From assembly GCA_003220345.1 (NCBI GenBank), contig QHSC01000087.1:76497-140496 (forward strand): a stretch of 64,000 nucleotides of DNA, in the 5' to 3' direction. This document shows positions 44,103 through 52,879 of the stretch, one piece after another (position 1 is the stretch's first letter; every line of letters begins with the position of its first letter). The stretch is from Candidatus Rokuibacteriota bacterium. Lineage in GTDB: Bacteria; Methylomirabilota; Methylomirabilia; Rokubacteriales; CSP1-6. Under the pieces are notes generated by a model. That model worked only from the letters and a program-made list of their open reading frames with translations. It made no database searches and was not told where the DNA came from. The position numbers and the translations under genes are program-made.

Positions 44103-45698
44103 ATGATGCCAGCTCGAAGCGCGCTGCTTTCCGCCCTCGCCGTCGCGTGGGCGATATCGGTCTGCCTCGGATCCGCCTCGCCCGCGGAGGCCCAAAAGAA
44201 GGGCGGCACCCTCACCATCGTGCGGCCCACCGACCCCGTCTCCCTCGATCCCCAGCTCGAGACCACCGCCCCCGGGGCCTGGGTCTACTTCAACATGCTC
44301 GAGCCGCTCCTGACCATGGACGAGAAGATGCAGATCCGTCCCGCCCTCGCGGCCTCCTACGAGGTGCTCTCGCCCACCAAGGTGCGCTTCAAGCTGCGGC
44401 CGAACGTGAAGTTCCACGACGGCACGCCTCTCAACGCCGCCGCCGTGAAGTTCACCTTCGATCGCGCCCTGCGCGGCAATCCACCCGCGCGGTGGGCAAG
44501 CCTCGCCGGCTCCCTGAGCGGGGCGGAAGTGGTGGACGACCTGACGGTGGACGTGATGACGCGCGAGCCCTACGGTCCCATCCTCCGCACGCTGGCCATG
44601 TACTGCACGGGCATCGTGTCGCCCACGGCCGTGCAGAAGATGGGCCCTGATTTCAGCCGCGCTCCCGTCGGGACGGGGCCCTTCAAGTTCGTCGAGTGGA
44701 AGACCAATACCCACGTCATCCTCGAGCGCAATCCCGATTACTGGGGCGACAAGGCGCCGCTCGATCGCGTCATCTTCAAGGTGGTGCCGGAAGAGGGCGC
44801 CCGGATGATCGCGCTCCAGACGGGCGACGCCGACATGGTGCTCCTGCCCGCCCCCGCCCAGCTCGCCGCCCTCAAGCGTGACCCCAAGTACGTGGTCCAC
44901 GAGGTAGTGGGCGGGCGCGTGGTCTTCGCGGGCATGCATGCCGGGCTGGCCCCGCTCGACGACGTGCGCGTGCGCACGGCCCTCCTGCACGCGGTGGACC
45001 GCAAGGCCATTCTCGAGAACATCCTGGAGGGCTCGGCGGTGCCCGCCCGCGGCGTGCTCGCTCCCAGCGTGTTCGGCTTCAAGGACATGCAGCTCGACAA
45101 GCTCTACCCCTTCGACCGCGCCCGCGCCAAGGCCCTCCTCGCCCAGGCGGGCTGGACGCCCGGGCCCGACGGCATCTTGCAGAAGGGAGGGCAGAAGCTC
45201 TCCCTGTCGTGGCTGGCCGCCCGCGGTCGCTACCCCAAGGACGGCGAGATCACCGAGGCGATCCAGGCCATGTTCAAGGAGGTCGGCGTCGAGGCGAAGG
45301 TGCAGTTCCTGGAGTGGGCGACGGTGTTCACTCAGTTCCGCGCCGCCACCCTGAACCAGCACATGTTCACGCTGGGCTGGGTCACCTCCAACGCCGACGC
45401 CGACTACTCGCTCTACGCGCTCTTCCATTCCAAGCAGGTCCCCCCCACGGGCTGGAACACCTCGCGCTACGCCAATCCGCGCGTGGACGCTCTCGTGGAG
45501 CAGGCGCGCCGGAGCATGAACCAGACGGAGCGCGAGAAGCTCTACGGCGAGGTGCAGGACATCCTCGCCAAGGAGATGGTGTGGATTCCCGTCTACAACA
45601 CCAAGGAGATCGTGGTCACCCGCGCGAGCGTGAAGGGCTTCACCGTGCATCCCGTGGAGTACAACCTGTGGCTGGGAAAGGTCTGGCTCGACAAGTAG
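44103..45698 (+). CDS. ABC transporter substrate-binding protein, peptide family (SBP_bac_5)
   Basis: A 531-residue periplasmic binder with a signal peptide (hydrophobic to about residue 30, cleavage after SPAEA). Cluster C motifs are present: NVKFHDGTPLNAAAVKFTFDR, GTGPFKFVEW, NPDYWGDKAPLDRV. AAAGGAGA is placed 7 bases before the ATG at 44103. First of three genes for a peptide- or small-molecule importer whose ATPases are not nearby. Ligand unknown. Confidence 0.92.
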   Translation: MMPARSALLSALAVAWAISVCLGSASPAEAQKKGGTLTIVRPTDPVSLDPQLETTAPGAWVYFNMLEPLLTMDEKMQIRPALAASYEVLSPTKVRFKLRPNVKFHDGTPLNAAAVKFTFDRALRGNPPARWASLAGSLSGAEVVDDLTVDVMTREPYGPILRTLAMYCTGIVSPTAVQKMGPDFSRAPVGTGPFKFVEWKTNTHVILERNPDYWGDKAPLDRVIFKVVPEEGARMIALQTGDADMVLLPAPAQLAALKRDPKYVVHEVVGGRVVFAGMHAGLAPLDDVRVRTALLHAVDRKAILENILEGSAVPARGVLAPSVFGFKDMQLDKLYPFDRARAKALLAQAGWTPGPDGILQKGGQKLSLSWLAARGRYPKDGEITEAIQAMFKEVGVEAKVQFLEWATVFTQFRAATLNQHMFTLGWVTSNADADYSLYALFHSKQVPPTGWNTSRYANPRVDALVEQARRSMNQTEREKLYGEVQDILAKEMVWIPVYNTKEIVVTRASVKGFTVHPVEYNLWLGKVWLDK

Positions 45699-45727
45699 CG
45701 TCCTGCCCATGATGCCTCCCGCGCCCG

Positions 45728-45775
45728 CCGGCCCGGGCGCCGCCGCGCGCCCGGCGCCGGGGCCGGGCCCGGCGC
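45728..45775 (+). repeat. G/C-only palindromic spacer between binding protein and permease
   Basis: Between the binding-protein stop and the dppB start lies a stretch of overlapping inverted repeats made almost only of G and C (GCCGGCCCGGGCGCCG with a nearly complementary second half). Such hairpins behind a binding-protein gene commonly stabilise the upstream mRNA and dampen permease expression. Confidence 0.5.
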
Positions 45776-45782
45776 GACGGCC

Positions 45783-46706
45783 ATGCTGACCTTCGTCGCC
45801 CGGCGGCTCCTGCTCGCCATCCCGGTGCTGCTGGGTGTGGTCTTCGTGGTCATGCTCACCATCGAGCTGATTCCGGGCGATGCCGTGTCGCTCATGCTGG
45901 GAGAGCACGCCACGCCCGAGGCGGTGGCCAAGCTGCGCGACTATCTCGGGCTCGACAAGCCCCTGCTCGTCCGCTACGTGGGCTACGTCGGGCGCGTGGC
46001 GCGCGGCGACCTCGGCCGCTCCATCCAGCAGAACCGACCCGTGGTCGACGAGCTCGCCGACGCCTGGCCGGCCACCCTCGAGCTGACCGCGGCCGCGCTG
46101 GTGATCGCCGCCGCCCTCGGGATCGCCGCGGGCGTGATCTCCGCGGTGTGGCCGAACTCCGCCTTCGACGCCCTGGCCCGCCTCGGCTCCCTCTTCGGCC
46201 TCTCCATGCCGGTCTTCTGGACCGGCCTCGTGCTCATCGTGGTCTTCGCCTTGTGGCTGCCCTGGATGCCCGTGGGGGGAACGGGATCGCCGGCGCACCT
46301 CGTGCTGCCCGCGATCACCCTGGCCCTGCCCTCGCTGGCCATGGTCGCGCGCATGACGCGCTCGAGCGTGCTCGACGTGCTCCGCGAGGATTACGTGCGC
46401 ACCGCGCGGGCCAAGGGCGTGGCCGAGCGGCTGGTGGTGGCCAAGCACGCCCTGCGCAATGCGGCCATTCCCATCCTCACCCTGCTGGGCCTGCAGGCCG
46501 GCCAGCTCATGGGCGGCGCCGTGCTCACCGAGACCGTCTTCGCCTGGCCCGGGCTCGGGCGCCTCATGGTCAAGGCGATCTTCGCCCGCGACTATGTGCT
46601 GCTCCAGGGCGCGGTGCTCGTCTTCGCCCTCGCCTTCGTGGTCATCAACCTCGCGGTCGACCTCGCCTACGGGGCGCTGGACCCGCGGATCGCGCGGCAG
46701 GGCTAG
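45783..46706 (+). CDS. Peptide-type ABC transporter permease, DppB family
   Basis: A 307-residue inner-membrane permease with six predicted helices. N-terminal LLLAIPVLLGVVFVVMLTIE is typical of DppB, and the cytoplasmic EAA loop (RTARAKGVAERLVVAKHAL) contacts the ATPase. It ends in the usual DPRI. The next permease starts 1 base after its stop. No ATPase gene lies close by on this strand, so it must share one encoded elsewhere. Confidence 0.94.
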   Translation: MLTFVARRLLLAIPVLLGVVFVVMLTIELIPGDAVSLMLGEHATPEAVAKLRDYLGLDKPLLVRYVGYVGRVARGDLGRSIQQNRPVVDELADAWPATLELTAAALVIAAALGIAAGVISAVWPNSAFDALARLGSLFGLSMPVFWTGLVLIVVFALWLPWMPVGGTGSPAHLVLPAITLALPSLAMVARMTRSSVLDVLREDYVRTARAKGVAERLVVAKHALRNAAIPILTLLGLQAGQLMGGAVLTETVFAWPGLGRLMVKAIFARDYVLLQGAVLVFALAFVVINLAVDLAYGALDPRIARQG

Positions 46707-46707
46707 C

Positions 46708-47598
46708 ATGGCGGTGGGCGCCGGCGTGATCGTGGCCCGTCCCGCCGCCCCCGCCACGCTTTCCGCCGATGCCTGGCAGCGCTTCCGCCGCAACCGCCTC
46801 GCCTTGGCCGGGCTCGTCGTGGTCGCTCTGCTCGTCGTCGCGGCCGTGGGCGCGCCGTGGCTGGCGCCCGCCGATCCCGCCAAGCAGAGCCTGATCGAGA
46901 AGCGGGCGCGACCGGGCAACAAGTTCCTCCTCGGGGCCGACGAGTTCGGACGCGATATCCTCTCGCGCGTGCTCTTCGGGAGCCGGGTGGCCTTGCTCGT
47001 GGGGCTCCTGTCGGTGACCATCGCCCTGGGGCTCGGTCTGTTCCTGGGTTGCCTGGCGGGATTCGCGGGAAGCTGGATCGACGTGCTGATCATGCGCGGG
47101 GTCGAGATCCTCCTGGCCTTCCCCTACCTTCTGCTCGCCATCGCAGTGGTGTCAGCGTTGGGACCGGGTGTGCTGAACACCACCATCGCGGTGGGCATCT
47201 GGGGGACACCAACGGTGACCCGCATCGTCCGCGGAGCGGTGCTGGCCGCCCGGTCGAGCGAGTACGTCAGTGCGGCCCGGGCCCTCGGGGCCTCGGCGGG
47301 AGAGGTCCTGCGGCGCCACGTGCTCCGGAACATTCTGCCGACCGTGGTGGTTTACTCGACGCTCTTCATGGCCAATGCCATCCTGGTCGAAGCAGCTCTC
47401 TCTTTCCTGGGCCTGGGGGTGCAGCCACCCACGCCGTCCTGGGGACTCATGGTGTCTAGCGGACGTGACTTCCTGCTCGTGGCCCCCCACATCGCAACCA
47501 TTCCGGGTCTCGCGATCATGCTCGCCGTCCTGGGATTCAACCTCCTCGGGGACGGGCTGCGGGACGCCCTCGACCCGCGCCTGCGGGGCCAGGTCTAG
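46708..47598 (+). CDS. Peptide-type ABC transporter permease, DppC family
   Basis: A 296-residue permease. After a first helix it has the complete family loop FLLGADEFGRDILSRVLFGSRVAL, the EAA loop SAARALGASAGEVLRRHVL and SFLGLGVQPPTPSWG. This intact copy is a useful reference for the shortened DppC at 56868-57665. Ends 2 bases before the SDR start. Confidence 0.94.
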   Translation: MAVGAGVIVARPAAPATLSADAWQRFRRNRLALAGLVVVALLVVAAVGAPWLAPADPAKQSLIEKRARPGNKFLLGADEFGRDILSRVLFGSRVALLVGLLSVTIALGLGLFLGCLAGFAGSWIDVLIMRGVEILLAFPYLLLAIAVVSALGPGVLNTTIAVGIWGTPTVTRIVRGAVLAARSSEYVSAARALGASAGEVLRRHVLRNILPTVVVYSTLFMANAILVEAALSFLGLGVQPPTPSWGLMVSSGRDFLLVAPHIATIPGLAIMLAVLGFNLLGDGLRDALDPRLRGQV

Positions 47599-47600
47599 CG

Positions 47601-48377
47601 GTGCGCCTCCAGGGACGCGCAGCCATCGTCACCGGCGCCGCGCACGGCATCGGCCGTGCCATCTGCGTGGAGCTGGCCCGCGAAGGGGCTTCGGTGTGGG
47701 CGTGCGACGTCCTGGCGCGCGAGCTCGAGGAGACGCGGCGGACGGTGGAGGCAGTGGCGGCGGGCGCCTGCCGGGTCGCGGAGCTGGACGTGCGCGATCC
47801 GGAGGCGGTGACGGCCCTGGTCGCGCGGATCGAGGCGACGGCGGGACGCATCGACGCCCTCGTGAACTCCGCGGGCGGTGTGGCGGGGCAGACCATGCGG
47901 CCCATCGAGCAGGTCACCGATGACGACTGGCAGGTCATCTTCGCCATCAACCTCAACGGAGCCTTCCACTTCACGCGCGCGGCGGCGCCGATCATGAAGC
48001 GCGCGGGCCGGGGCGCCATCGTGAACATCTCATCGGGAGCGGGACGCTCCTACAGCCTCACGGGCATCCAGGCCTATGCCAGCGCGAAGGCGGGCCTCAT
48101 CGGCTTCACCCGCCAGACCGCGCGCGAGCTGGGCGCCCACGGCATCCGCGTGAACTGCGTGGCGCCGGGCTTCGTTCGCTCGAATCCGGCCTCCGAGCGG
48201 CAATGGGAAGCCATGGGCGCGGCGGGGCAGCGGCGCCTGCTCGACTCGATCGCGCTCGGTCGGCTCGGCCGGCCCGAGGAGATCGCGCGCGCCGTCATCT
48301 TCTTTCTCTCCGATGACGCGGCATACGTCACCGGGCAGACCATCAGCGTCGACGGCGGCCACTGGATGCTCGGCTGA
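47601..48377 (+). CDS. Short-chain dehydrogenase/reductase
   Basis: A 258-residue classical SDR. Cofactor motif TGAAHGIGRAI, NSAGG strand, catalytic Ser in NISSGAGRS, and YxxxK in YASAKAG. The GTG start at 47601 is 2 bases behind the dppC stop, suggesting it belongs to the same transcript as the transporter. Likely NAD(P)-dependent alcohol or 3-oxoacyl reductase; substrate unknown. Confidence 0.92.
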   Translation: MRLQGRAAIVTGAAHGIGRAICVELAREGASVWACDVLARELEETRRTVEAVAAGACRVAELDVRDPEAVTALVARIEATAGRIDALVNSAGGVAGQTMRPIEQVTDDDWQVIFAINLNGAFHFTRAAAPIMKRAGRGAIVNISSGAGRSYSLTGIQAYASAKAGLIGFTRQTARELGAHGIRVNCVAPGFVRSNPASERQWEAMGAAGQRRLLDSIALGRLGRPEEIARAVIFFLSDDAAYVTGQTISVDGGHWMLG

Positions 48378-48402
48378 AGTTCGATCAACTCGGTGAATAA
48401 AG

Positions 48403-48430
48403 TTGACCGGGAAAGGAGACGTGATATAAG
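48403..48430 (+). promoter_or_regulatory. Sigma-70-like promoter of the GlcG-like gene
   Basis: TTGACC (48403-48408), 16-base spacer, TATAAG (48425-48430): each box one mismatch from consensus. It lies in the 137-base spacer and gives a leader of about 78 bases, consistent with a new transcription unit for the GlcG, RidA and alcohol dehydrogenase genes. Confidence 0.6.
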
Positions 48431-48514
48431 CGTCAGCGTGTGAAGCGACCCCTTGCTCTGCAAGGAATGCGATCGGGCGGCCCTGACACTCCAACAGACA
48501 AAGGAGGCTCACCG

Positions 48515-49018
48515 ATGATCCGCGTACTTCGTCACGTCGGAGTTGCTCTGATGTTCGTCGCCATTGCCGCCAGTCCTCTCATCGCAGTGGCCCAGGTCCC
48601 GGCCCCGCCGCCCCCCTACGGGGCGCCGATCACCTTCGATCAGGCCCAGAAGGCCATGGCGGCCGCGCAGGCCGAGGCCAAGAAGAACAACTGGAACGTC
48701 GTCATCGCCATCGTCGATAGCGGCGGCCATCTCGTCTCGCTCCAGCGCCTCGACAACACGCAGTACGGGAGCATCGACGTCGCCAAGGGGAAGGCCACGA
48801 CCGCGGTGAGCTTCCGTCGTCCCACCAAGGCCCTCGAGGACGTCATCACGGGCGGCGGCGCTGGGCTGCGCATCTTGAAGCTGGAAGGCGCGACGCCGCT
48901 CGAGGGCGGCGTCCCCATCGTGGTCGACGGCAAGATCATTGGCGGCATCGGCGTGTCGGGCGTGCTCTCTTCCCAGGACGCGCAGATCGCCAGGGCGGGA
49001 GCGGACTCGCTGAAGTAG
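48515..49018 (+). CDS. GlcG/HbpS-family haem-degrading or haem-binding protein, exported
   Basis: A 167-residue protein with a signal peptide (hydrophobic to about residue 26, ending AVAQ). The mature part is a GlcG/HbpS domain: ITFDQAQKAMAAAQAEAKKN, IAIVDSGGHLVSLQRLDN and the glycine-rich GGVPIVVDGKIIGGIGVSG. Members bind haem or cobalamin-like ligands, or accompany glycolate oxidation. A clear AAGGAGG precedes the ATG. Confidence 0.9.
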   Translation: MIRVLRHVGVALMFVAIAASPLIAVAQVPAPPPPYGAPITFDQAQKAMAAAQAEAKKNNWNVVIAIVDSGGHLVSLQRLDNTQYGSIDVAKGKATTAVSFRRPTKALEDVITGGGAGLRILKLEGATPLEGGVPIVVDGKIIGGIGVSGVLSSQDAQIARAGADSLK

Positions 49019-49055
49019 TCGTTCCGTCGCGGCACCGAAATCTGGGAGGCCCCTC

Positions 49056-49412
49056 ATGCAACCCATCAGGCGCTGGCGCGGTCAGCCTCAAGGGCGCAAC
49101 CGCATGGCGGCCTACCAGGACCTCGTGTGGACGGTCGCGACGCACGACGACCGCGCCGCGGATATCCAGGAGCAGACGCGCCGCGCCCTCGCGGTGCTGG
49201 ACAAGAACCTCGCCGAGGCCGGGACGGACAAGACGCGCCTGGTCTCGGCGCAGGTTTTTCTCGCCGACATGACGATGAAGACTCAGTTCGACGCCGTGTG
49301 GAACGAGTGGATGGGTCCCGATCCCGACCACTGGCCGCAGCGGGCGTGCGTGGGCGCCACGCTCGCCGGTCACTGTCTGGTCGAGATCATCGTGGTCGCC
49401 GCGGCAAAGTAA
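49056..49412 (+). CDS. RidA/YjgF-family protein
   Basis: A 118-residue trimeric-fold protein. Family features are VWTVATHDDRAADIQEQTRRAL, LVSAQVFLADM and the C-terminal RACVGATLAGHCLVEI, where canonical RidA has R-x-x-V-x-V-x-x-L-P. Canonical members hydrolyse reactive imines from PLP enzymes; divergent ones are uncharacterised. It lies between GlcG-like and alcohol dehydrogenase genes in one direction. Confidence 0.86.
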   Translation: MQPIRRWRGQPQGRNRMAAYQDLVWTVATHDDRAADIQEQTRRALAVLDKNLAEAGTDKTRLVSAQVFLADMTMKTQFDAVWNEWMGPDPDHWPQRACVGATLAGHCLVEIIVVAAAK

Positions 49413-49431
49413 GAGACGGAACAAGGAGGGC

Positions 49432-50535
49432 ATGCCCATGGACGCCAATGCTGCCGTGCTGTACGAGGTGAACAAGCCGCTGGTGATCGAGGACGTGGAG
49501 GTGCTGGAGCCCGGCCCTCACGAGGTCCGCGTGCGCTGGGCGGCCAACGGCGTCTGCCACAGCGACCTGCACGTGATGACGGGCGACTACCCTCACCCGC
49601 TCCCCGTCGTCCTCGGCCACGAGGCGGCCGGCGTGGTCGAGAAGATCGGGGCGGGCGTGGAGAGCGTCAAGCCCGGCGATCACGTGTGCTCGAGCTACAT
49701 CCCCTCCTGCGGGAAATGCTGGTACTGCATCGGCGGCCAGCCGACCATGTGCGCGCTCCGCGACAAGCCGCGGTGGTTCATGCTCGACGGCACGTCGCGC
49801 TTCCGCAAGAACGGGCAACCGCTCCATCACTTCCTCCAGGTCTCGGGATACGCCACCCACTCCGTTTTGCTCGAGGAAAGCGTCATCCCCATCAGGAAGG
49901 ACGCGCCCCTCGACCTTGCGTGCCTCGTGAGCTGCGGCGTGCTCGCGGGCGCCGGCCCCGTGTTCAACCGGGCCAAGGTGCCGCCGGGAGCGAGCGTGGC
50001 CGTGTTCGGCTGCGGCGGGGTCGGGCTCAACACGATCCAGGCGGCCCGGATGGTGGGCGCGGGCAAGATCATCGCCGTCGACGTGAATCCCCAGAAGCTC
50101 ACGTGGGCGGAGGAGTTCGGGGCGACCCACGTGGTGGATGCCTCCAAAGAGGATCCCGTTGCGCGTGTGCAGGCCATCGGCGGCATCGGCGGCGTGGACT
50201 TCGCCTTCGAGGTGGTGGGCACGCAGAAGACCATCGAGCAGGCCCTCGCTTCGACTCACCGGGGCGGGATGTGCGTGATCGTGGGCGTCAGCCCGGCCGG
50301 CACACGCCTGTCCATCGACCCCGGCATGCTGCTCCAGCAGCGCGTGCTCACGGGGTCGTCCTTCGGAGCGGGGCACCAGCGCACGGACGTGCCGCTCCTC
50401 ATCGATCTCTTCATGGCCGGCAAGTACCAGCTCAAGGAGCTGGTATCGCGTCGCCTCCCGCTCAAGGAGCTGAACCACGCCTTCGACCTCATGAAGCAGG
50501 GCGAGGTCAAGCGCTCCGTGATCGTCTACGAGTAG
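49432..50535 (+). CDS. Zinc-dependent alcohol dehydrogenase (medium-chain, class III-like)
   Basis: A 367-residue MDR. Catalytic zinc ligands are in NGVCHSDLHV and GHEAAGVVE, structural zinc cysteines in SCGKCWYCIGGQPTMC, and the NAD motif is AVFGCGGVGLNTIQ. The overall form is close to NDMA-dependent and glutathione-type dehydrogenases. ATG at 49432 or the ATG two codons later at 49438; an AAGGAGG precedes both. Confidence 0.93.
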   Translation: MPMDANAAVLYEVNKPLVIEDVEVLEPGPHEVRVRWAANGVCHSDLHVMTGDYPHPLPVVLGHEAAGVVEKIGAGVESVKPGDHVCSSYIPSCGKCWYCIGGQPTMCALRDKPRWFMLDGTSRFRKNGQPLHHFLQVSGYATHSVLLEESVIPIRKDAPLDLACLVSCGVLAGAGPVFNRAKVPPGASVAVFGCGGVGLNTIQAARMVGAGKIIAVDVNPQKLTWAEEFGATHVVDASKEDPVARVQAIGGIGGVDFAFEVVGTQKTIEQALASTHRGGMCVIVGVSPAGTRLSIDPGMLLQQRVLTGSSFGAGHQRTDVPLLIDLFMAGKYQLKELVSRRLPLKELNHAFDLMKQGEVKRSVIVYE

Positions 50536-50629
50536 CGTCGAGGAGAGGCGGCGAGAGCGATGACCTTCGTGCCAGGCGTCCGCCTGCGTGCCGGCTCGCG
50601 GGTCTCGAGCAGTCGACGATCGCGGCCGG

Positions 50630-51031
50630 TCACCGGGCCCTGCTGAAAATCAGCTTCGACTCTACCGTCTCGGCCAGCATTTCGTTCCCGGAGACCGCCG
50701 CACTGAAGTGTGAGCCGCCGCCCGCCTGGCCCGTGGAGTAGCGGAAGTCGCCCACCAGGTCTGTCCCTCTCATGTGCCCCGTGAGAGTTCCGTAGAAACC
50801 TATGCCGGTGACCGACCCGGTCACGCGAGCGCCGTCCTGCTCGAGGGTGAGATGGACCGGTCCGCTTGACCCCCCGCAGCAGCGGAGCTTGCTGGTCGCA
50901 CCAAGCGTGATCGTTCCACTCCACAAGCCCGACACGTCCACCGGAGGATCCTTTGGGGCGCCCGCGGGGCCCGTGGCGCACCCGAGATTCACCAGCACAA
51001 GAGCCGTGAGCAGCCAGCGTGTCATCCGCAT
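50630..51031 (-). CDS. Predicted lipoprotein
   Basis: A 133-residue protein with a basic start, hydrophobic run and lipobox LVNLGC (C18). The mature part is beta-rich (DVSGLWSGTITLG; VHLTLEQDGARVTGSVTG; LTGHMRGTDLVGDFRY), a pattern seen in small eight-stranded barrel lipoproteins, with a CC pair (KLRCCGG). The start at 51031 is chosen over an ATG at 51094 because it gives a proper lipoprotein signal. Function unknown. Confidence 0.75.
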   Translation of the reverse strand: MRMTRWLLTALVLVNLGCATGPAGAPKDPPVDVSGLWSGTITLGATSKLRCCGGSSGPVHLTLEQDGARVTGSVTGIGFYGTLTGHMRGTDLVGDFRYSTGQAGGGSHFSAAVSGNEMLAETVESKLIFSRAR

Positions 51032-51115
51032 GGGGTGTCCTCCGTTCCAGCCCTCACTGCCGGTCCATGGGGCCGATTCCGCGCGCGACTCCAATGTTGC
51101 GGGGACAATTTAAGC

Positions 51116-51799
51116 CTATTCGGGCGGACACGTGGGCTCGTGAGCGCAAGGTTGTTCCGTGGGAGCAACGGGCTGAGCAAAACTCCGACCGAGAGGCCTT
51201 CTCGTGGCCTCTGCGAGAAGCCGTCGGGGCGTGAGGCGGGCGAAGCCGAAGGCAGTCATGCCCGCCGCGTTGGCGGCCTCGACGCCGAGGGGGCTGTCTT
51301 CGATGATGGCGCAGCGGGCGGGCGTCACGCCCAGGCGGCGCGCGGCGTGCAAGAACAGATCGGGGGCGGGCTTGCCCTGCGCGACGTCCTGGGCGCTGAA
51401 GATCCTCCCCTCGAAGCGCGCGAGCAGACCCGTGGCCGCGAGGGCCCGCCGGATCCGCTCGTGAGTGCCGCTCGAGGCCACGCAGGTCGGAAGGGCGATC
51501 CGCTCGAGCGCGCGCTCCACGCCGGGAACGGCCGTCAGCTTGGTGGCGAAGACCTCGAAGAGGCGCGCGTGATAGCGGTCCTCGAGATCGCTGGGCAAGG
51601 CGCGGCCGAGCCGGGCTTCCACGAGCTGGCGGATGGTCGTCATCGAGCGCCCCATGAACTCCGCCATGCATTCCTCACGCGTCATGCCGAGCTCGACGCC
51701 CGTTTCGTTCAGCAGCTCTGAAAGGATCTCGTTCGCGTGCTCCTCGCTGTCGACGAGCACACCGTCGTTGTCGAAGATCACGAGATCGAAGCGGCTCAC
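51116..51799 (-). CDS. HAD-family hydrolase (beta-phosphoglucomutase-like)
   Basis: A 227-residue phosphatase/mutase with the four HAD motifs: DLVIFDNDGVLVDSE (nucleophile and acid Asp), CVASSGTHERI (Ser), GKPAPDLFLHAA (Lys) and IIEDSPLGVEAA (acidic pair). The helical C1 cap after motif I is typical of phosphoglycolate phosphatase and beta-PGM. Start is the GTG at 51799, because homology begins there. Substrate not determined. Confidence 0.9.
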   Translation of the reverse strand: MSRFDLVIFDNDGVLVDSEEHANEILSELLNETGVELGMTREECMAEFMGRSMTTIRQLVEARLGRALPSDLEDRYHARLFEVFATKLTAVPGVERALERIALPTCVASSGTHERIRRALAATGLLARFEGRIFSAQDVAQGKPAPDLFLHAARRLGVTPARCAIIEDSPLGVEAANAAGMTAFGFARLTPRRLLAEATRRPLGRSFAQPVAPTEQPCAHEPTCPPE

Positions 51800-51813
51800 C
51801 GGACCGGGAGGGG

Positions 51814-52023
51814 TCAGGCGACGCGATACCGCTTGAGCACGTCGCGGTCGATGTCGATGCCGAGGCCGGGGCCGACGGGCACGTCGACCCACCCCGCGCG
51901 GTGCGAGATCCGGGACGAGACGACGAGCGCGCCCTTCGTCTTGTAGACCCAGCCCCTCGAGTACGTGAAGGGCTCGCCCACGGGGACGGAGAGCTGATGC
52001 GTGATGACGTCAGTGATCTTCAT
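51814..52023 (-). pseudogene. Enolase-superfamily (mandelate racemase-like) remnant, interior missing
   Basis: A 69-residue frame that joins the start of a mandelate racemase/muconate-lactonising enzyme (MKITDVITHQLSVPVGEPF, SRGWVYKTKGALVV) directly to its end (WVDVPVGPGLGIDIDRDVL, KRYRVA). The family is about 370 residues long, so close to 300 residues, including all metal ligands and catalytic residues, are absent while both ends are preserved in frame. It lies between the HAD gene and the enoyl-CoA hydratase on the same strand. Confidence 0.75.
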
Positions 52024-52085
52024 GCGAGGGTGTCGCCGGATCCCGAACGCGAGGGGAGCATCGGCCGCGGACGCGCCGGCAGGGG

Positions 52086-52879
52086 TCACCGCCCCCGGAA
52101 GGCGGGCGCCCGCTTCTCCACGAAGGCGCGGATCCCCTCCGTCGCGTCTTCCGTCTCGAAGCAGATGTTCTGGGCCATCGTCTCCATGTGAAGGGCCCCC
52201 TGTAGATCGAGGTCCGCGTTGGCGTAGAGCGATCGCTTGGCGAGCCGGATGGCCACGGGCGGACCCGCGGCGATGCGGCGCGCGAGGTCGTGGGCGGTGG
52301 GCAGGAGATCTTCCGGCGACACCACCTGGCTCACGAGGCCGAGGGGGAGCGCCTCCGCGGCGTCGATCAGATCCCCGTGAAGATCATCTCGCAGGCCTTG
52401 GCCATCCCGACCACGCGGGGCAGGAAGTACGTGCCGCCCCAGTCCGGGTGCAGACCGCGCTTGACGAAGGCCTGGGCGAACCTGGCCTCCGTCGAGGCGA
52501 TGCGGAGGTCGCAGCCCAGCGCGAGGTTCATGCCCGCCCCCGCCGCCGCGCCGTTGACGGCGGCGATGATGGGCTGGGGCGCCTCGCGCATGGCGAGGAG
52601 CGTGCGGTCCCGGCCCGGCGCGATCTTCTCGATGAGCGGCCGCTCGCGCGCTCCCGCCTTGGCCTCGCTCATGGCCTTGACGTCACCGCCCGCGCAGAAG
52701 CCCTTCCCGGCGCCCGTGATGACCATCACCCTCACCTCGGGATCGGCGCTCGCCCGGGTCACGGCATCGAAGAGATCCTCTCTGAGGGTGCCGCCGAGGG
52801 CGTTGAGGCGATCGGGGCGATTCAGGGTCAGGGTGGCGACGCGGTCCTTCACCTCGTAGATCAGGCATTCATAGGTCAT
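52086..52879 (-). pseudogene. Enoyl-CoA hydratase/isomerase, single-base frameshift
   Basis: A crotonase-family gene. The 5' part (52879 to about 52370) has the oxyanion motifs CAGGDVKAM and AAAGAGMNLALGCDLRIAS. Just after CEMIFTG the frame hits TGA, while the adjacent frame continues DLIDAAEALPLGLVSQVV to the normal C terminus at 52086. The break coincides with a run of four C at 52373-52376 where five would restore the frame, so a one-base loss (or sequencing error) is the likely cause. The start overlaps the SDR stop by 4 bases. Confidence 0.9.

Noticed and set aside
43839-47093. A frame of over 1000 codons on the minus strand opposite the peptide importer
   Set aside because: Antisense to clear SBP, DppB and DppC genes, with repetitive charged composition; a codon-bias shadow.
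52370-52380. UGA in the enoyl-CoA hydratase as a third selenocysteine codon
   Set aside because: The conserved sequence continues in a different frame, not in the frame after the UGA, and the position is not a Cys in the family. A one-base frameshift explains it.
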